In this document: in pieces, positions 53,854 to 62,695 of the stretch
How positions within the stretch are numbered: position 1 is the first letter of the stretch
Layout: every line of letters begins with the position of its first letter
Origin: Sinomicrobium soli
Lineage (GTDB): Bacteria > Bacteroidota > Bacteroidia > Flavobacteriales > Flavobacteriaceae
DNA length: 64,000 nucleotides
Direction of reading: 5' to 3'
NCBI RefSeq assembly: GCF_003285545.1
Contig: NZ_QLNV01000016.1
Span: forward strand, 25,956 to 89,955
Program-made: the position numbers and the translations under genes
The notes under the pieces: model-generated
What the model was told of the DNA's origin: nothing
What the model saw: only the letters and a program-made list of their open reading frames with translations
Database searches by the model: none

Positions 53854-53874
53854 AGTCTACAAAATTACTAGACT
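53854..53874. promoter_or_regulatory. Inverted repeat over the cysD -7 box
   Basis: AGTCTA (53854-53859) and TAGACT (53869-53874) flank a 9-bp spacer that contains the -7 box. A regulator bound here would block transcription. Confidence 0.5.
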
Positions 53875-53889
53875 TTTGTAATAAACAAA
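53860..53889 (-). promoter_or_regulatory. Promoter of cysDN
   Basis: Minus-strand TTTG (plus-strand CAAA 53886-53889), an 18-nt spacer and TAATTTTG (53860-53867) match the full Bacteroidota promoter consensus. The leader would be about 30 nt. Confidence 0.7.
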
Positions 53890-54047
53890 CAACTGTTTCG
53901 ATTTTTTTTCATTTTCCGGTTAAATCCACAACATATAACACCGGGGAACAGGTCGCCTGAGCCCGGGATATTTGCGGAACGGGGCTTATTCGCATCCCGG
54001 TTTCCAGGTCCTGCCGTATTGCATTAACGGCGCAATACTCCCCCGGA

Positions 54048-55097
54048 TTATTGCAGGTAATGGATGTAATTTTCCGAATTTATGATATCAATGGGCAGCA
54101 GTTTGCGGTCGGGTATCTGCTTGTCAAAGGCAAAGTATTCCGAGAGATAGCTCACGCCCAGGTAGGCCTGCTGCCTGGGATTCTGATGAATGAGAAAGTC
54201 GAGTGTTCCGGATTTCAGTGCATCGATGTTCTGTGTTATAAGATCGTATCCCACTACGGGAATATGCGCATGGGTCCCGGGAAGTGCCCCTTCCAGCAAA
54301 TAACCTTTGGAGGTTGTCACAAACAAGCCGGAAACATCGGGATGCGCCTTGAAAAAATGCTGCATAGATTTACCGGCATTCCTGATATCCTTATGGGGCA
54401 GGGTATGGGTAACCACCTCCGAACCGTCGTTCAGTCCGCCGTAATAATCCCGGAACCCCTTTTCCTTTTCCTGCATGTGAATGGCATTCTGGAATGCTTC
54501 ATCTACATGGATTACCGCCATTTTCCGGTCTCCACCCAACAGCTGGTGCAGCAACTTCCCGGCAATCCTTCCGCTTTGATGAAGATCCTGCCCTATAAAG
54601 CTGCTCGCCTGCCCTTCCTGCAGGTAACTGTTGAAGGTGGCCAGGGTGATGTCGTTGCGCTCACAGTCTCCGGCAAAAGCCAGGGCTTCCTGATAGAACA
54701 GCGGGACAAATACCACCCCGTCGGGCTTGTTTTTTAACACTTGCCGGCATTTGCTGTTAAAGCTTTTGATACTGGAAGGATCGAAAAAAGCAGTGTCGAT
54801 CATGACACCGAAAGCCTGAAATTCATCCGATGCTGCGGTGATCCCTTCCAGGCAAGGAGCCCAATAGGGGTCCTTCGCAGGATCGGGCAGCAGTACGTAA
54901 AGCGTATAGGTCTTGTTTTTCTTCAGGTTCCTGGCCACCAGGTTCGGCTGATAATCGATCTCCTTGAGAATACGTGTTATCTTTTCATGGGCCTTTTTGG
55001 AAACCTTGCCACGCTTGTGAATAACCCGGTCTACCGTACCCTTGGAAATACCTGCCATGGCAGCGATATCGGCTATGGTGTATTTTTTTTTGCTCAT
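54048..55097 (-). CDS. LacI family transcriptional regulator
   Basis: 349 residues from the ATG at 55097 (MSKKKYTIADIAAMAGISKGTVDRVIHKRGKVS); a start three codons upstream is also possible. The LacI helix-turn-helix is residues 4-25 and the hinge helix RNLKKNKT lies near 55-62, followed by a periplasmic-binding-protein-like domain (YTLYVLLPDPAKDPYWAPCLEGI...VVGYDLITQNIDALKSGTLDFLIHQNPRQQAYLG). That end is similar to sugar- or cyclitol-binding regulators. It is divergent from susC of locus 2, and a 30-bp palindrome with a central CG lies between, a likely operator. Confidence 0.93.
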   Translation of the reverse strand: MSKKKYTIADIAAMAGISKGTVDRVIHKRGKVSKKAHEKITRILKEIDYQPNLVARNLKKNKTYTLYVLLPDPAKDPYWAPCLEGITAASDEFQAFGVMIDTAFFDPSSIKSFNSKCRQVLKNKPDGVVFVPLFYQEALAFAGDCERNDITLATFNSYLQEGQASSFIGQDLHQSGRIAGKLLHQLLGGDRKMAVIHVDEAFQNAIHMQEKEKGFRDYYGGLNDGSEVVTHTLPHKDIRNAGKSMQHFFKAHPDVSGLFVTTSKGYLLEGALPGTHAHIPVVGYDLITQNIDALKSGTLDFLIHQNPRQQAYLGVSYLSEYFAFDKQIPDRKLLPIDIINSENYIHYLQ

Positions 55098-55577
55098 CGC
55101 ATACATTTATCATCCAAATATAAAAAATATTGTATTACTCCGCTCTTATATCCTCTTTCCGAGGTAGAAGGATAAAAATATCTTCCTGAAGCAACAGAAA
55201 AAATAATTTAAAGAAAGGAAATCCGCAAAGATCAACAACAAAGTGTGGTCGATAACATTTTTTTCAATGAAAATTTTGTTTTTTAAAAACCAAAGACTAC
55301 ATTAGCACAGAAATATTGTTATACATTTAACTTATTAACTAATAAAAACATATCATTTCACCCCGAAAACTGCCTTACAACACAGATTATACCTTACTTA
55401 TTGAAAAATCCGGAATACGTTTCCGGACATAAATTACAAGTTTAATACAATAACTCTTTAAAAATTCACTCTATGCATTAAAACAAATAGCATTCGGTTT
55501 TTGCATAAAATGTGTGTTCGAACACACATTTTATACCACAACATAACAAACTCATATTAATCAAACTAACTCAAAAC
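55098..55577. other. Regulatory intergenic region between lacI-type gene and susC 2
   Basis: 480 nt, strongly AT-rich. The dominant feature is the palindrome at 55505-55534. A weaker related sequence (GTGTGGTCGATAACATTTTT, about 55243-55262) shares the TCGA centre and may be a second, poor site. I could not place a confident -7 box for either gene. Confidence 0.6.
55505..55534. promoter_or_regulatory. Perfect 30-bp palindrome, likely LacI-family operator
   Basis: The arm ATAAAATGTGTGTTC (55505-55519) is followed directly by its exact reverse complement (55520-55534), with the CG step at the centre that LacI-family proteins need. It is 44 nt upstream of the susC ATG at 55578 and next to the divergent lacI-type gene. 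Confidence 0.8.
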
Positions 55578-58500
55578 ATGAAAATATCAAAACTCCGCTT
55601 TGGTCATGGCCTTCGCGACCGTGCAACGGTATTCTTTCTGTTGCTCGTATTACAGCCTTTTTCCCGCTCATACGGGACAAAAATCTTTTATCAGGAACGT
55701 GTGATATCCGGTGTGGTTACAGATGTGAATGATATTCCTCTTCCCGGAGCGTCGATAAGGGTAAAAGGGACGTCATCCGGAACCACTGCATCTTTTGACG
55801 GAGACTTTACCATTACGGTTCCGGACGGGTATAATACTCTGGTAATCTCTTACATGGGTTTTCTGACCAGGGAAATGGATATTACAGGCAATGACCGGAT
55901 AACCATACGAATGGAAGAAGATACTCAAAGTCTGGATGAAGTCGTAGTCGTAGGATACGGGACCCAGAAAAAAAAGGATTTGGTAGGAGCCATTTCATCG
56001 GTAAAAAGTGAGGAACTGATCCTCGCCTCCACCCCTTCTGTCGGTCAGGCTCTACAGGGAAAAGTCTCAGGGCTGCAAATCGTACAGAACAGTGCCCAGC
56101 CTGGGGGAGGTTTGGACTTTCTCATCAGGGGTGCTGCTTCCATAAATGCAAGCAATCAGCCTCTCATCGTTGTCGACGGCTTTCCCATTACCGATTTCCA
56201 GCAACCGGATTCGGGAAACCGTTACGATGGGGGAACCCAGGGTATCCTCAACTCCTTTAACCCCAACGATATTGAATCCATAGATGTATTGAAAGATGCC
56301 AGCTCTACTGCAATATACGGGGCGCGGGCAGCAAACGGAGTTATCCTGATTACGACCAAAAAAGGGAAAGCCGGAAAGGTAAGTGTGGACTATTCTGCAT
56401 CGTACTCGTTCCAGGATTATATCAATAATTATGAGGTTCTTCCATTACAAGAATGGATGCAACTCCGAAACGAAGCCACTTATGAGAGATGGGCTTTTCA
56501 AAACCGGGTAGCACCATATAGTGACCGGACCCTTGAGGAGGCTATCGCCGACCCCGTAAATGGTGTCCCTTTCAAAAGATATTATTCAGACGAAGAAATA
56601 GCCAATGCCGGAAAGGGGACTGACTGGCTGGGACTGGTAACCCGCGATGGCTCTATTCAGCAACACAACCTTTCCGTAAGGGGAGGTACTGAAAAAACGA
56701 CTTACTTCCTTTCGGGAAATTTCTACGATCAGAAAGGAGTTATTAAAAACTCCGGCTTTGAAAGGTCTTCACTTCGGATCAATATTGACCATACACTCAA
56801 TAAATATGTCAAATTCGGACTGAACCTGACAACCAGTACTATAAAGAATCAGAATTCACAACTCGGCGGGGACCAGTTCGAAAACTCTGGTATCATCCGG
56901 TCAGCCCTTCAGCAAAGTCCTTATATACCAGCTATTGATGAGAACGGAAATTACCCCATAAACCCGGATAATGCACTGGAACCCAATCCGTACTCGCTAC
57001 TTACTGTTTCAGACGAAGGAAGTGTGGACAGGACTCTGGGAAATTTTTATGCGGAAGTAAAGCCCATTCCCGGACTTACGGCACGAATGCAGATCGGCTT
57101 CGACAAGGGTTTCAGTAGCCGGAACACCTATCTGCCCCGGACCACACTTCACGGAGCTCAGGAAAATGGAAGGGCAAGTATCGCCAATGGGAAAAAGAAT
57201 GACAAGTTATTAGATCTCACTCTTAATTACAGTGTTGAGTTCGGGGAAGATCACAGCCTGAATCTCCTCGCAGGTTATTCCCGTCAAAAATATCATTCCG
57301 AAGGTTCTTCTTCAGGTAACAGCGATTTCCTGTCCGATGCCTTTTTATGGAACAATCTCAATGCAGGAGCCGGAACCAAAGTTGTCGGATCATATAAATC
57401 GGAAAACAATCTGGCCTCATTTTTCGGGCGTATAAACTACGTGTACAAAGACAGGTATATTTTTACTTCTACTTTCCGACGCGACGGATCCAGTGTTTTT
57501 TCAAAAAATAACAGATTCGGCTCATTTCCTTCGGTAGCTATAGGGTGGGATATTTCCAAAGAACCTTTTATGGAGGGGTGGAGCGATCAGGTTTCACAGT
57601 TTAAATTAAGGATCGGATACGGGGAAACTGGAAATGCGGACATCGGAGGCAATGCCAGGGCAGCCTACTATCCCCAGCCTTCCTGGCTGGACCCGGACGA
57701 GTCGATTCTCATAGGAGTTCTGGCCTCACGTCTTGAAAATCCGGATCTGAAATGGGAAACAACAAAAGAGATCAATGTTGGTCTGGATTTCGGTCTACTC
57801 GATCAGCGGATCAATGGTTCTGTCGAAGTGTTCAGTAAGGAAATATCCGACCTGCTCATGGAAAAACCCATAAATTCCTATCATGAAGTAAATATGGTAT
57901 GGGCCAATATAGGAAAAACCCAGAGCAAGGGAGTGGAAGTAACATTGAATGCCGATATCATCCGTAAAGAAGATCTTATCTGGAGAAGCACCCTTACCTA
58001 TTCCCGGTACAGGGACCGGTGGAAAGAAAGAGCCGAAGATTTTAAACCGGCCGTATATCAAAACGATCAGGATCCCATAAGAGCTCGTTACATGTATCTT
58101 TCCGATGGTATAATGCAGGAAGGCGAAGTTGTCGAAGCCCAGCCGGAGCTGCTTCCTGGAATGATCAAACTCAAGGACGTCAATGGTTTTGTGAGAGATG
58201 ACGGAGGAGACCCGGTAGTAGACGAAAACGGTCGTTTTCTGAGGACCGGCGGACCGGATGGCAGGATAGACGAGGCCGATGTAGTGTTGCTGGGATCTAC
58301 AGATCCTGATTTTATCGGGGGATTCAGCAATATGATCCGCTATAAAAACTTTGAGCTTAGTTTTAATTTTAACGGTATGTTTGGCCGTAAGATCATAGAT
58401 CAGACCGATTTCACCTATGGTGTATCTGCAGAGGGTGTGGCAGCCAACGGACGCAATGCCCTCCGCGAAGTTCTGGACCGATGGACGCCGGAAAACCCAT

Positions 58501-58781
58501 CTACCTCCAGACCGGCATCGCATTACGGTGATTCCCGTTACGATTCCGGAGATTTCTTTCTCCAGGATGCCTGGTTTATCCGCCTGCAGAATCTCTCGCT
58601 CTCCTACCGGATGCCCACTGAGTGGTTCGGAAAATATTTATCTGACGCCAGCATCCGGATAGGCGGACAAAACCTGTTTCTTATCACTCCTTACGACGGT
58701 ATCGATCCGGAAACGGACGCCTATACCGCGGCATATCCCAACGTAAGATCATACACCATTGGAATCGACTTGAAATTTTAA
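55578..58781 (+). CDS. SusC/RagA-type TonB-linked outer-membrane protein (locus 2)
   Basis: 1067 residues from the ATG at 55578. An upstream in-frame ATG at 55512 is rejected because it lies inside the palindrome and adds a non-signal-like sequence. Signal peptide (about 15-34, ATVFFLLLVLQPFSRSYG), carboxypeptidase-like domain (GVVTDVNDIPLPGASIRVKG), TonB-box region (SLDEVVVVGYGTQKKKDLVGAI), plug (DFLIRGAASINASNQPLIVVDGFPI; SSTAIYGARAANGVILITTKKG) and barrel. Unlike locus 1 it has no STN domain, which fits control by a LacI-type regulator rather than by FecR/sigma. Confidence 0.95.
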   Translation: MKISKLRFGHGLRDRATVFFLLLVLQPFSRSYGTKIFYQERVISGVVTDVNDIPLPGASIRVKGTSSGTTASFDGDFTITVPDGYNTLVISYMGFLTREMDITGNDRITIRMEEDTQSLDEVVVVGYGTQKKKDLVGAISSVKSEELILASTPSVGQALQGKVSGLQIVQNSAQPGGGLDFLIRGAASINASNQPLIVVDGFPITDFQQPDSGNRYDGGTQGILNSFNPNDIESIDVLKDASSTAIYGARAANGVILITTKKGKAGKVSVDYSASYSFQDYINNYEVLPLQEWMQLRNEATYERWAFQNRVAPYSDRTLEEAIADPVNGVPFKRYYSDEEIANAGKGTDWLGLVTRDGSIQQHNLSVRGGTEKTTYFLSGNFYDQKGVIKNSGFERSSLRINIDHTLNKYVKFGLNLTTSTIKNQNSQLGGDQFENSGIIRSALQQSPYIPAIDENGNYPINPDNALEPNPYSLLTVSDEGSVDRTLGNFYAEVKPIPGLTARMQIGFDKGFSSRNTYLPRTTLHGAQENGRASIANGKKNDKLLDLTLNYSVEFGEDHSLNLLAGYSRQKYHSEGSSSGNSDFLSDAFLWNNLNAGAGTKVVGSYKSENNLASFFGRINYVYKDRYIFTSTFRRDGSSVFSKNNRFGSFPSVAIGWDISKEPFMEGWSDQVSQFKLRIGYGETGNADIGGNARAAYYPQPSWLDPDESILIGVLASRLENPDLKWETTKEINVGLDFGLLDQRINGSVEVFSKEISDLLMEKPINSYHEVNMVWANIGKTQSKGVEVTLNADIIRKEDLIWRSTLTYSRYRDRWKERAEDFKPAVYQNDQDPIRARYMYLSDGIMQEGEVVEAQPELLPGMIKLKDVNGFVRDDGGDPVVDENGRFLRTGGPDGRIDEADVVLLGSTDPDFIGGFSNMIRYKNFELSFNFNGMFGRKIIDQTDFTYGVSAEGVAANGRNALREVLDRWTPENPSTSRPASHYGDSRYDSGDFFLQDAWFIRLQNLSLSYRMPTEWFGKYLSDASIRIGGQNLFLITPYDGIDPETDAYTAAYPNVRSYTIGIDLKF

Positions 58782-58792
58782 AAATCAAACTC

Positions 58793-60265
58793 ATGAATCG
58801 TATTACTATATCTATCCTTGCCGCTGCCACATTATTTTCGGCAGGTTGTAATCCCGACCTGAAATCATTGAATTACGATGAGATAAATCCCAGTATATTT
58901 CCAACCTCCGAAGCCGATGTAGAAGCTCTTGTCATCGGTGCCTATTACCCGCTTCGCGGATCGTGGAGTAACGGGATTCACTCTACCTCGGAAAACGGTT
59001 TGATGTTCGTACTGGATGCCACTACCGAAATACTTCAGGGAGCCTACGGGATACAACAGGATGCCAGTCTTCACCGGTATGACCCCACCACAACCGGAAT
59101 CACCCGGTTTTATGATACTTTTTATAACAAGATAAGTTCGATGACACTCAGTATTGACAGAATAACCAATTCTGAGGTCAACGACAATATCAAAAAGCAG
59201 GGTATTGCCGAGATCCGTTGCGCCCGGGGATTACTGGCTTATGAACTGTTCGACTTATACGGCCCTATCGTAGTAGCGCCCCTGGAAGTCCTGCAAAATC
59301 CATTAGTTGAAGAACCTCTGCCCAGGCTCTCACATGAAGAAATGGTCAGCTTTATAGAGGAGGACCTCCTCGCTGCCGCAGAAGACCTTCCCGCCCCTGA
59401 AGATGCTGTTTACGGGCGTTTCAGCAAGGGTTTGGCCCATATGATCCTCATAAGATTGTATCTTCATGAAAAACGATGGAACGATGTCCTTACCCAAGCC
59501 AATGCCATCATGGAGATGAATTATTACGATCTGGAAGATGATTACGTAAGCTTATGGGATGTCGAGGCCCCCACAAAAAGCAGGGAAGTGATCTGGGCCA
59601 TTCCCGCAGACTACGCAGGAACTTCCGAAAACCAATGGCAGATGATGGTATTGCCGAATAATTTTCCCGGCAGAGGAGGGTACGGTACTATACAGAGCTC
59701 CTGGAAATTCTACGATACCTTCGAGGAAGGCGACATCCGAAAAACCTACCTTATTGCGGAATATGAAGGTACTGACGGAGTCGTATACAATAGAAGCAAT
59801 CCCGGTAATTATATGCAACTCGGTCCATTACCTTTAAAGATAGCGACTGATGAAAGCAGAAATACTGCACTTACCACGGTAGACATTATCATGTATAGGT
59901 ACGCCGATGTTTTACTTTCTAAAGCCGAGGCCCTGGTAAACGCAAACAGTACCGTTACGGAAGAAGCAATCGATCTTGTAAACATAGTAAGGGAAAGAGC
60001 CAATATAAGCCTTATAGAACTTGCCGATTACAATGACATCGAAAGTTTTAATGAAATGATATTACTGGAGCGGTCACATGAGTACTGGTGTGAGAACGGA
60101 CAATACCGGGCCGATCTCATACGACACGAAAAATACGTAGAGCACGCTGACGATCTCAACGGTGTTGCCAGCGAAAGTGCCGAATACAAAACAGTATTCC
60201 CGTTTTCGTTAGAACGGATATCCGAAGGGAAAGGGCAATTCAAACAAAACCCTCATTACAATTAA
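58793..60265 (+). CDS. SusD/RagB-type nutrient-binding lipoprotein (locus 2)
   Basis: 490 residues, 11 nt downstream of susC. Lipoprotein signal ending FSAGC (Cys19). SusD features: GAYYPLRGSWSNG, AEIRCARGLLAYELFDLYGPIVVAP, IIMYRYADVLLSKAEALVNANS, NIVRERAN..., and the C-terminal GKGQFKQNPHYN. It binds ligand for the SusC channel. The aromatic-rich surface that would identify the glycan cannot be judged by eye. Confidence 0.94.
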   Translation: MNRITISILAAATLFSAGCNPDLKSLNYDEINPSIFPTSEADVEALVIGAYYPLRGSWSNGIHSTSENGLMFVLDATTEILQGAYGIQQDASLHRYDPTTTGITRFYDTFYNKISSMTLSIDRITNSEVNDNIKKQGIAEIRCARGLLAYELFDLYGPIVVAPLEVLQNPLVEEPLPRLSHEEMVSFIEEDLLAAAEDLPAPEDAVYGRFSKGLAHMILIRLYLHEKRWNDVLTQANAIMEMNYYDLEDDYVSLWDVEAPTKSREVIWAIPADYAGTSENQWQMMVLPNNFPGRGGYGTIQSSWKFYDTFEEGDIRKTYLIAEYEGTDGVVYNRSNPGNYMQLGPLPLKIATDESRNTALTTVDIIMYRYADVLLSKAEALVNANSTVTEEAIDLVNIVRERANISLIELADYNDIESFNEMILLERSHEYWCENGQYRADLIRHEKYVEHADDLNGVASESAEYKTVFPFSLERISEGKGQFKQNPHYN

Positions 60266-60287
60266 CCATCCTCAAAACATCTGAAAA

Positions 60288-61667
60288 ATGAAAAAGCATT
60301 TTATCTCATATTTATTGACATTGATCCTCTGTATGGGGCTTACATCAAGCTGTAGCAGTAATAATGGCGATTCCGGTGATGACGGCCAGGGGGGAGACGG
60401 AGACAAACAAAAAATAAGCTACTCCGTTTCCCAAGATATTATCAGCAACCCCGAGCGCGGTTTTATGCACTCCTGGCAGGTGAATTCTGAAGGTCCTCCT
60501 GTTGACAAAAGCGCCCTGGAGAGTCTGAAAGACAAAAATGTAACCTTGATACTTCGATTGTACTATCTCGAGAAATTCAAGAATACTTCCCTGAGTACGG
60601 AAGAACTGAATCTTATGGAAGAAGACATGTCCCGTATCAGGGAAGCCGGAATAAAATGCGTGTTACGCTTTGCCTACACCGACAATCAGGAAGGCAGCGA
60701 TGCCCCGCTTGACATTATAGAAACACATCTTGACCAGCTTAAGCCATTCTTCGAAAATAATCAGGACGTTATTGCATTCGTACAGGCAGGTTTTATCGGA
60801 GCCTGGGGTGAATGGTATTTTTCTTCTAATGGCCTGGCCACTACCGAAAACAGGAAAGCTGTTCTGGAAAAAATGCTGGAGGTCATTCCGGAAAACATTA
60901 AAATACAAGTGAGGACCCCTCTTTACAAACAGCATATCTTCGAATACAGCGAGGCTATGAATGCCGAGACGGGTTATGGTGTTTCCGATATCGCCCGCGT
61001 AGGTTTCCACAACGATTGTTTCCTCGCCAGCAGTAATGATTACGGCACCTATGAGGACGTCGAAACGGAAAAAGCATACATCAGTAAAGAAGCTCTTTTC
61101 GTTCCGACCGGAGGAGAAACCTGCCCGCCTACTGACGTGGGGCCCGCCGACTGCAATACGGCTGAAACCGAAATGAAACTGCTCAAATGGACCTACTTGA
61201 ATCTCGATTATTATGGCCCTGTTCTCAACGGGTGGAGAAATGCAGACTGCTTTGATGATTTTCAACGAAAACTCGGGTACAGACTTGTCTTCAGGGAAAC
61301 GGAACTCGACAAGGAAGTGTCGGAAAGCTTCAATCTGAACCTGCGAATAGAGAATCTTGGATTTGCCCCGGTGTACAGTAAAAAAAAGAGCTTTCTGATA
61401 CTCAGGTCGGTCACGGACGATACAGTAATAAAAAAAGAACTTGAGACTGATGTTCGCAAAATCATTCCGGGAAACACTTATGACCTGTCAGAAAAGATCA
61501 ATATTTCCAACATCCCTTCCGGAGATTACGAATTACTGCTGGAAATTACAGACCACTCCGAAAGCCTGCAGGATCGGCCGGAATATCATATAAGAATGGC
61601 CAATACGGATACCTGGGAAGCGGATAGCGGATATAACAGGATAGGTCATACCATTATCGTAAAATAG
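60288..61667 (+). CDS. DUF4874/DUF4832 lipoprotein, possible glycoside-binding or -cleaving protein
   Basis: 459 residues with a lipoprotein signal (GLTSSCSSN, Cys near 23). The N-terminal 165 residues follow DUF4874 (ISNPERGFMHSWQ..., VTLILRLYYLEKF, IKCVLRFAYTDNQ), and the DUF4832 part follows (VIAFVQAGFIGAWGEWYFSSNG...). The pattern looks like a TIM barrel in which the GAWGEW glutamate could be catalytic or ligand-contacting, but no enzymatic activity has been established for it. The C-terminal 130 residues form an Ig-like domain. In the SusCD operon it probably handles the same carbohydrate. Confidence 0.85.
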   Translation: MKKHFISYLLTLILCMGLTSSCSSNNGDSGDDGQGGDGDKQKISYSVSQDIISNPERGFMHSWQVNSEGPPVDKSALESLKDKNVTLILRLYYLEKFKNTSLSTEELNLMEEDMSRIREAGIKCVLRFAYTDNQEGSDAPLDIIETHLDQLKPFFENNQDVIAFVQAGFIGAWGEWYFSSNGLATTENRKAVLEKMLEVIPENIKIQVRTPLYKQHIFEYSEAMNAETGYGVSDIARVGFHNDCFLASSNDYGTYEDVETEKAYISKEALFVPTGGETCPPTDVGPADCNTAETEMKLLKWTYLNLDYYGPVLNGWRNADCFDDFQRKLGYRLVFRETELDKEVSESFNLNLRIENLGFAPVYSKKKSFLILRSVTDDTVIKKELETDVRKIIPGNTYDLSEKINISNIPSGDYELLLEITDHSESLQDRPEYHIRMANTDTWEADSGYNRIGHTIIVK

Positions 61668-61690
61668 CAGCTAACATCAAATCAACTACA

Positions 61691-62554
61691 ATGAAAAATT
61701 TAAAAATATTAAGCCTTACCGTCGTAATGGCAACGCTGTTCGGTTGTTCTGACGATGACAGCTCCGGAACAAATGCCAATGCTCCCGTCGCTGATTTTTC
61801 TTTTACCAGTAATGAGAGTACTTTCTCGTTTACCAATCTCTCCGAAAATGCCAGTAGTTACCGCTGGGATTTCGGAGATCTCAAATTCTATTCCTATGAA
61901 GAAAACCCGGTATACACCTATGCCATTGGTGGCGAAATACCCGTCTCTCTCACCGTATTCAATGATTCCGGGGAATCTGACATGATCACCAAGACCATTC
62001 AGGCTCCCGAAATAATTATCATAGATATCAAAATTGACGGGGAATTCGACGAATGGGAAGATGTTGAGGTTGCCGCTGAAAAAGCCGAAGAAGGCGGCTC
62101 TGTTCAAAAAATGAAATTCTGGGCCGGGGAAACCCATCTCAATTTTTATTTCGAAGGCAATACCAACATGCAGCTGGCTATCGTTGACATGTACATTAAC
62201 AGTGACGGAGAAGCTACCACAGGTTTCCTGAGTTCAGACTGGCCCGAAAATTCCGGTGCCGATTATCTTTTCGAAGGCCCTGTAGTAAACAACGGAGGCG
62301 GATCTTTCTATGAGCATGCCGACCCGAACGGAGGCTGGGCCTGGAACCCTATCGCCGGATCAGCTTCCAATCTCATGGTATCGGGCATTGTGCCGATCGA
62401 TGAAAACACAAATGCCATAGAATTCAGTATTCCGAAATCTCAATTCGGCAGTCTGGGAAAAAACATAGGATTCGCCATCACCGAACTCAACGAAGGATGG
62501 GGATTGGTTGGCAATTTTCCGGAAGGGGGATCCTTTATTCTTCTGGACTTGTAG
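61691..62554 (+). CDS. Surface lipoprotein with PKD and carbohydrate-binding-like domains
   Basis: 287 residues; lipoprotein signal ATLFGCSDDDSS (Cys19). A PKD domain (about 30-105) shows the classical SSYRWDFGD and PVYTY motif. The C-terminal 175 residues (IDIKIDGEFDEWEDVEV... IEFSIPKSQFG...) resemble the CBM9-like beta-sandwich domain that ends many outer-surface glycan-binding proteins. It most likely acts as the SusE/SusF-like accessory binder in the locus. It follows the DUF4832 gene by 23 nt. Confidence 0.8.
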   Translation: MKNLKILSLTVVMATLFGCSDDDSSGTNANAPVADFSFTSNESTFSFTNLSENASSYRWDFGDLKFYSYEENPVYTYAIGGEIPVSLTVFNDSGESDMITKTIQAPEIIIIDIKIDGEFDEWEDVEVAAEKAEEGGSVQKMKFWAGETHLNFYFEGNTNMQLAIVDMYINSDGEATTGFLSSDWPENSGADYLFEGPVVNNGGGSFYEHADPNGGWAWNPIAGSASNLMVSGIVPIDENTNAIEFSIPKSQFGSLGKNIGFAITELNEGWGLVGNFPEGGSFILLDL

Positions 62555-62695
62555 AACGTATTGCAAATACCCGGTATATTAAGGCAGAAACAGCCGTATT
62601 ATGCCGGGTTTGGTTCTTATATAATCACTATCTTTTCGGGATAAAACCGGAAGAACCGTCTCATCTATCTGTGTAACCCTCTAACTGATACAAAC

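Noticed and set aside
55512..55577. An earlier in-frame ATG for susC of locus 2
   Set aside because: It sits within the 30-bp palindrome and adds 22 residues that are not signal-like; the ATG at 55578 gives a normal signal peptide.
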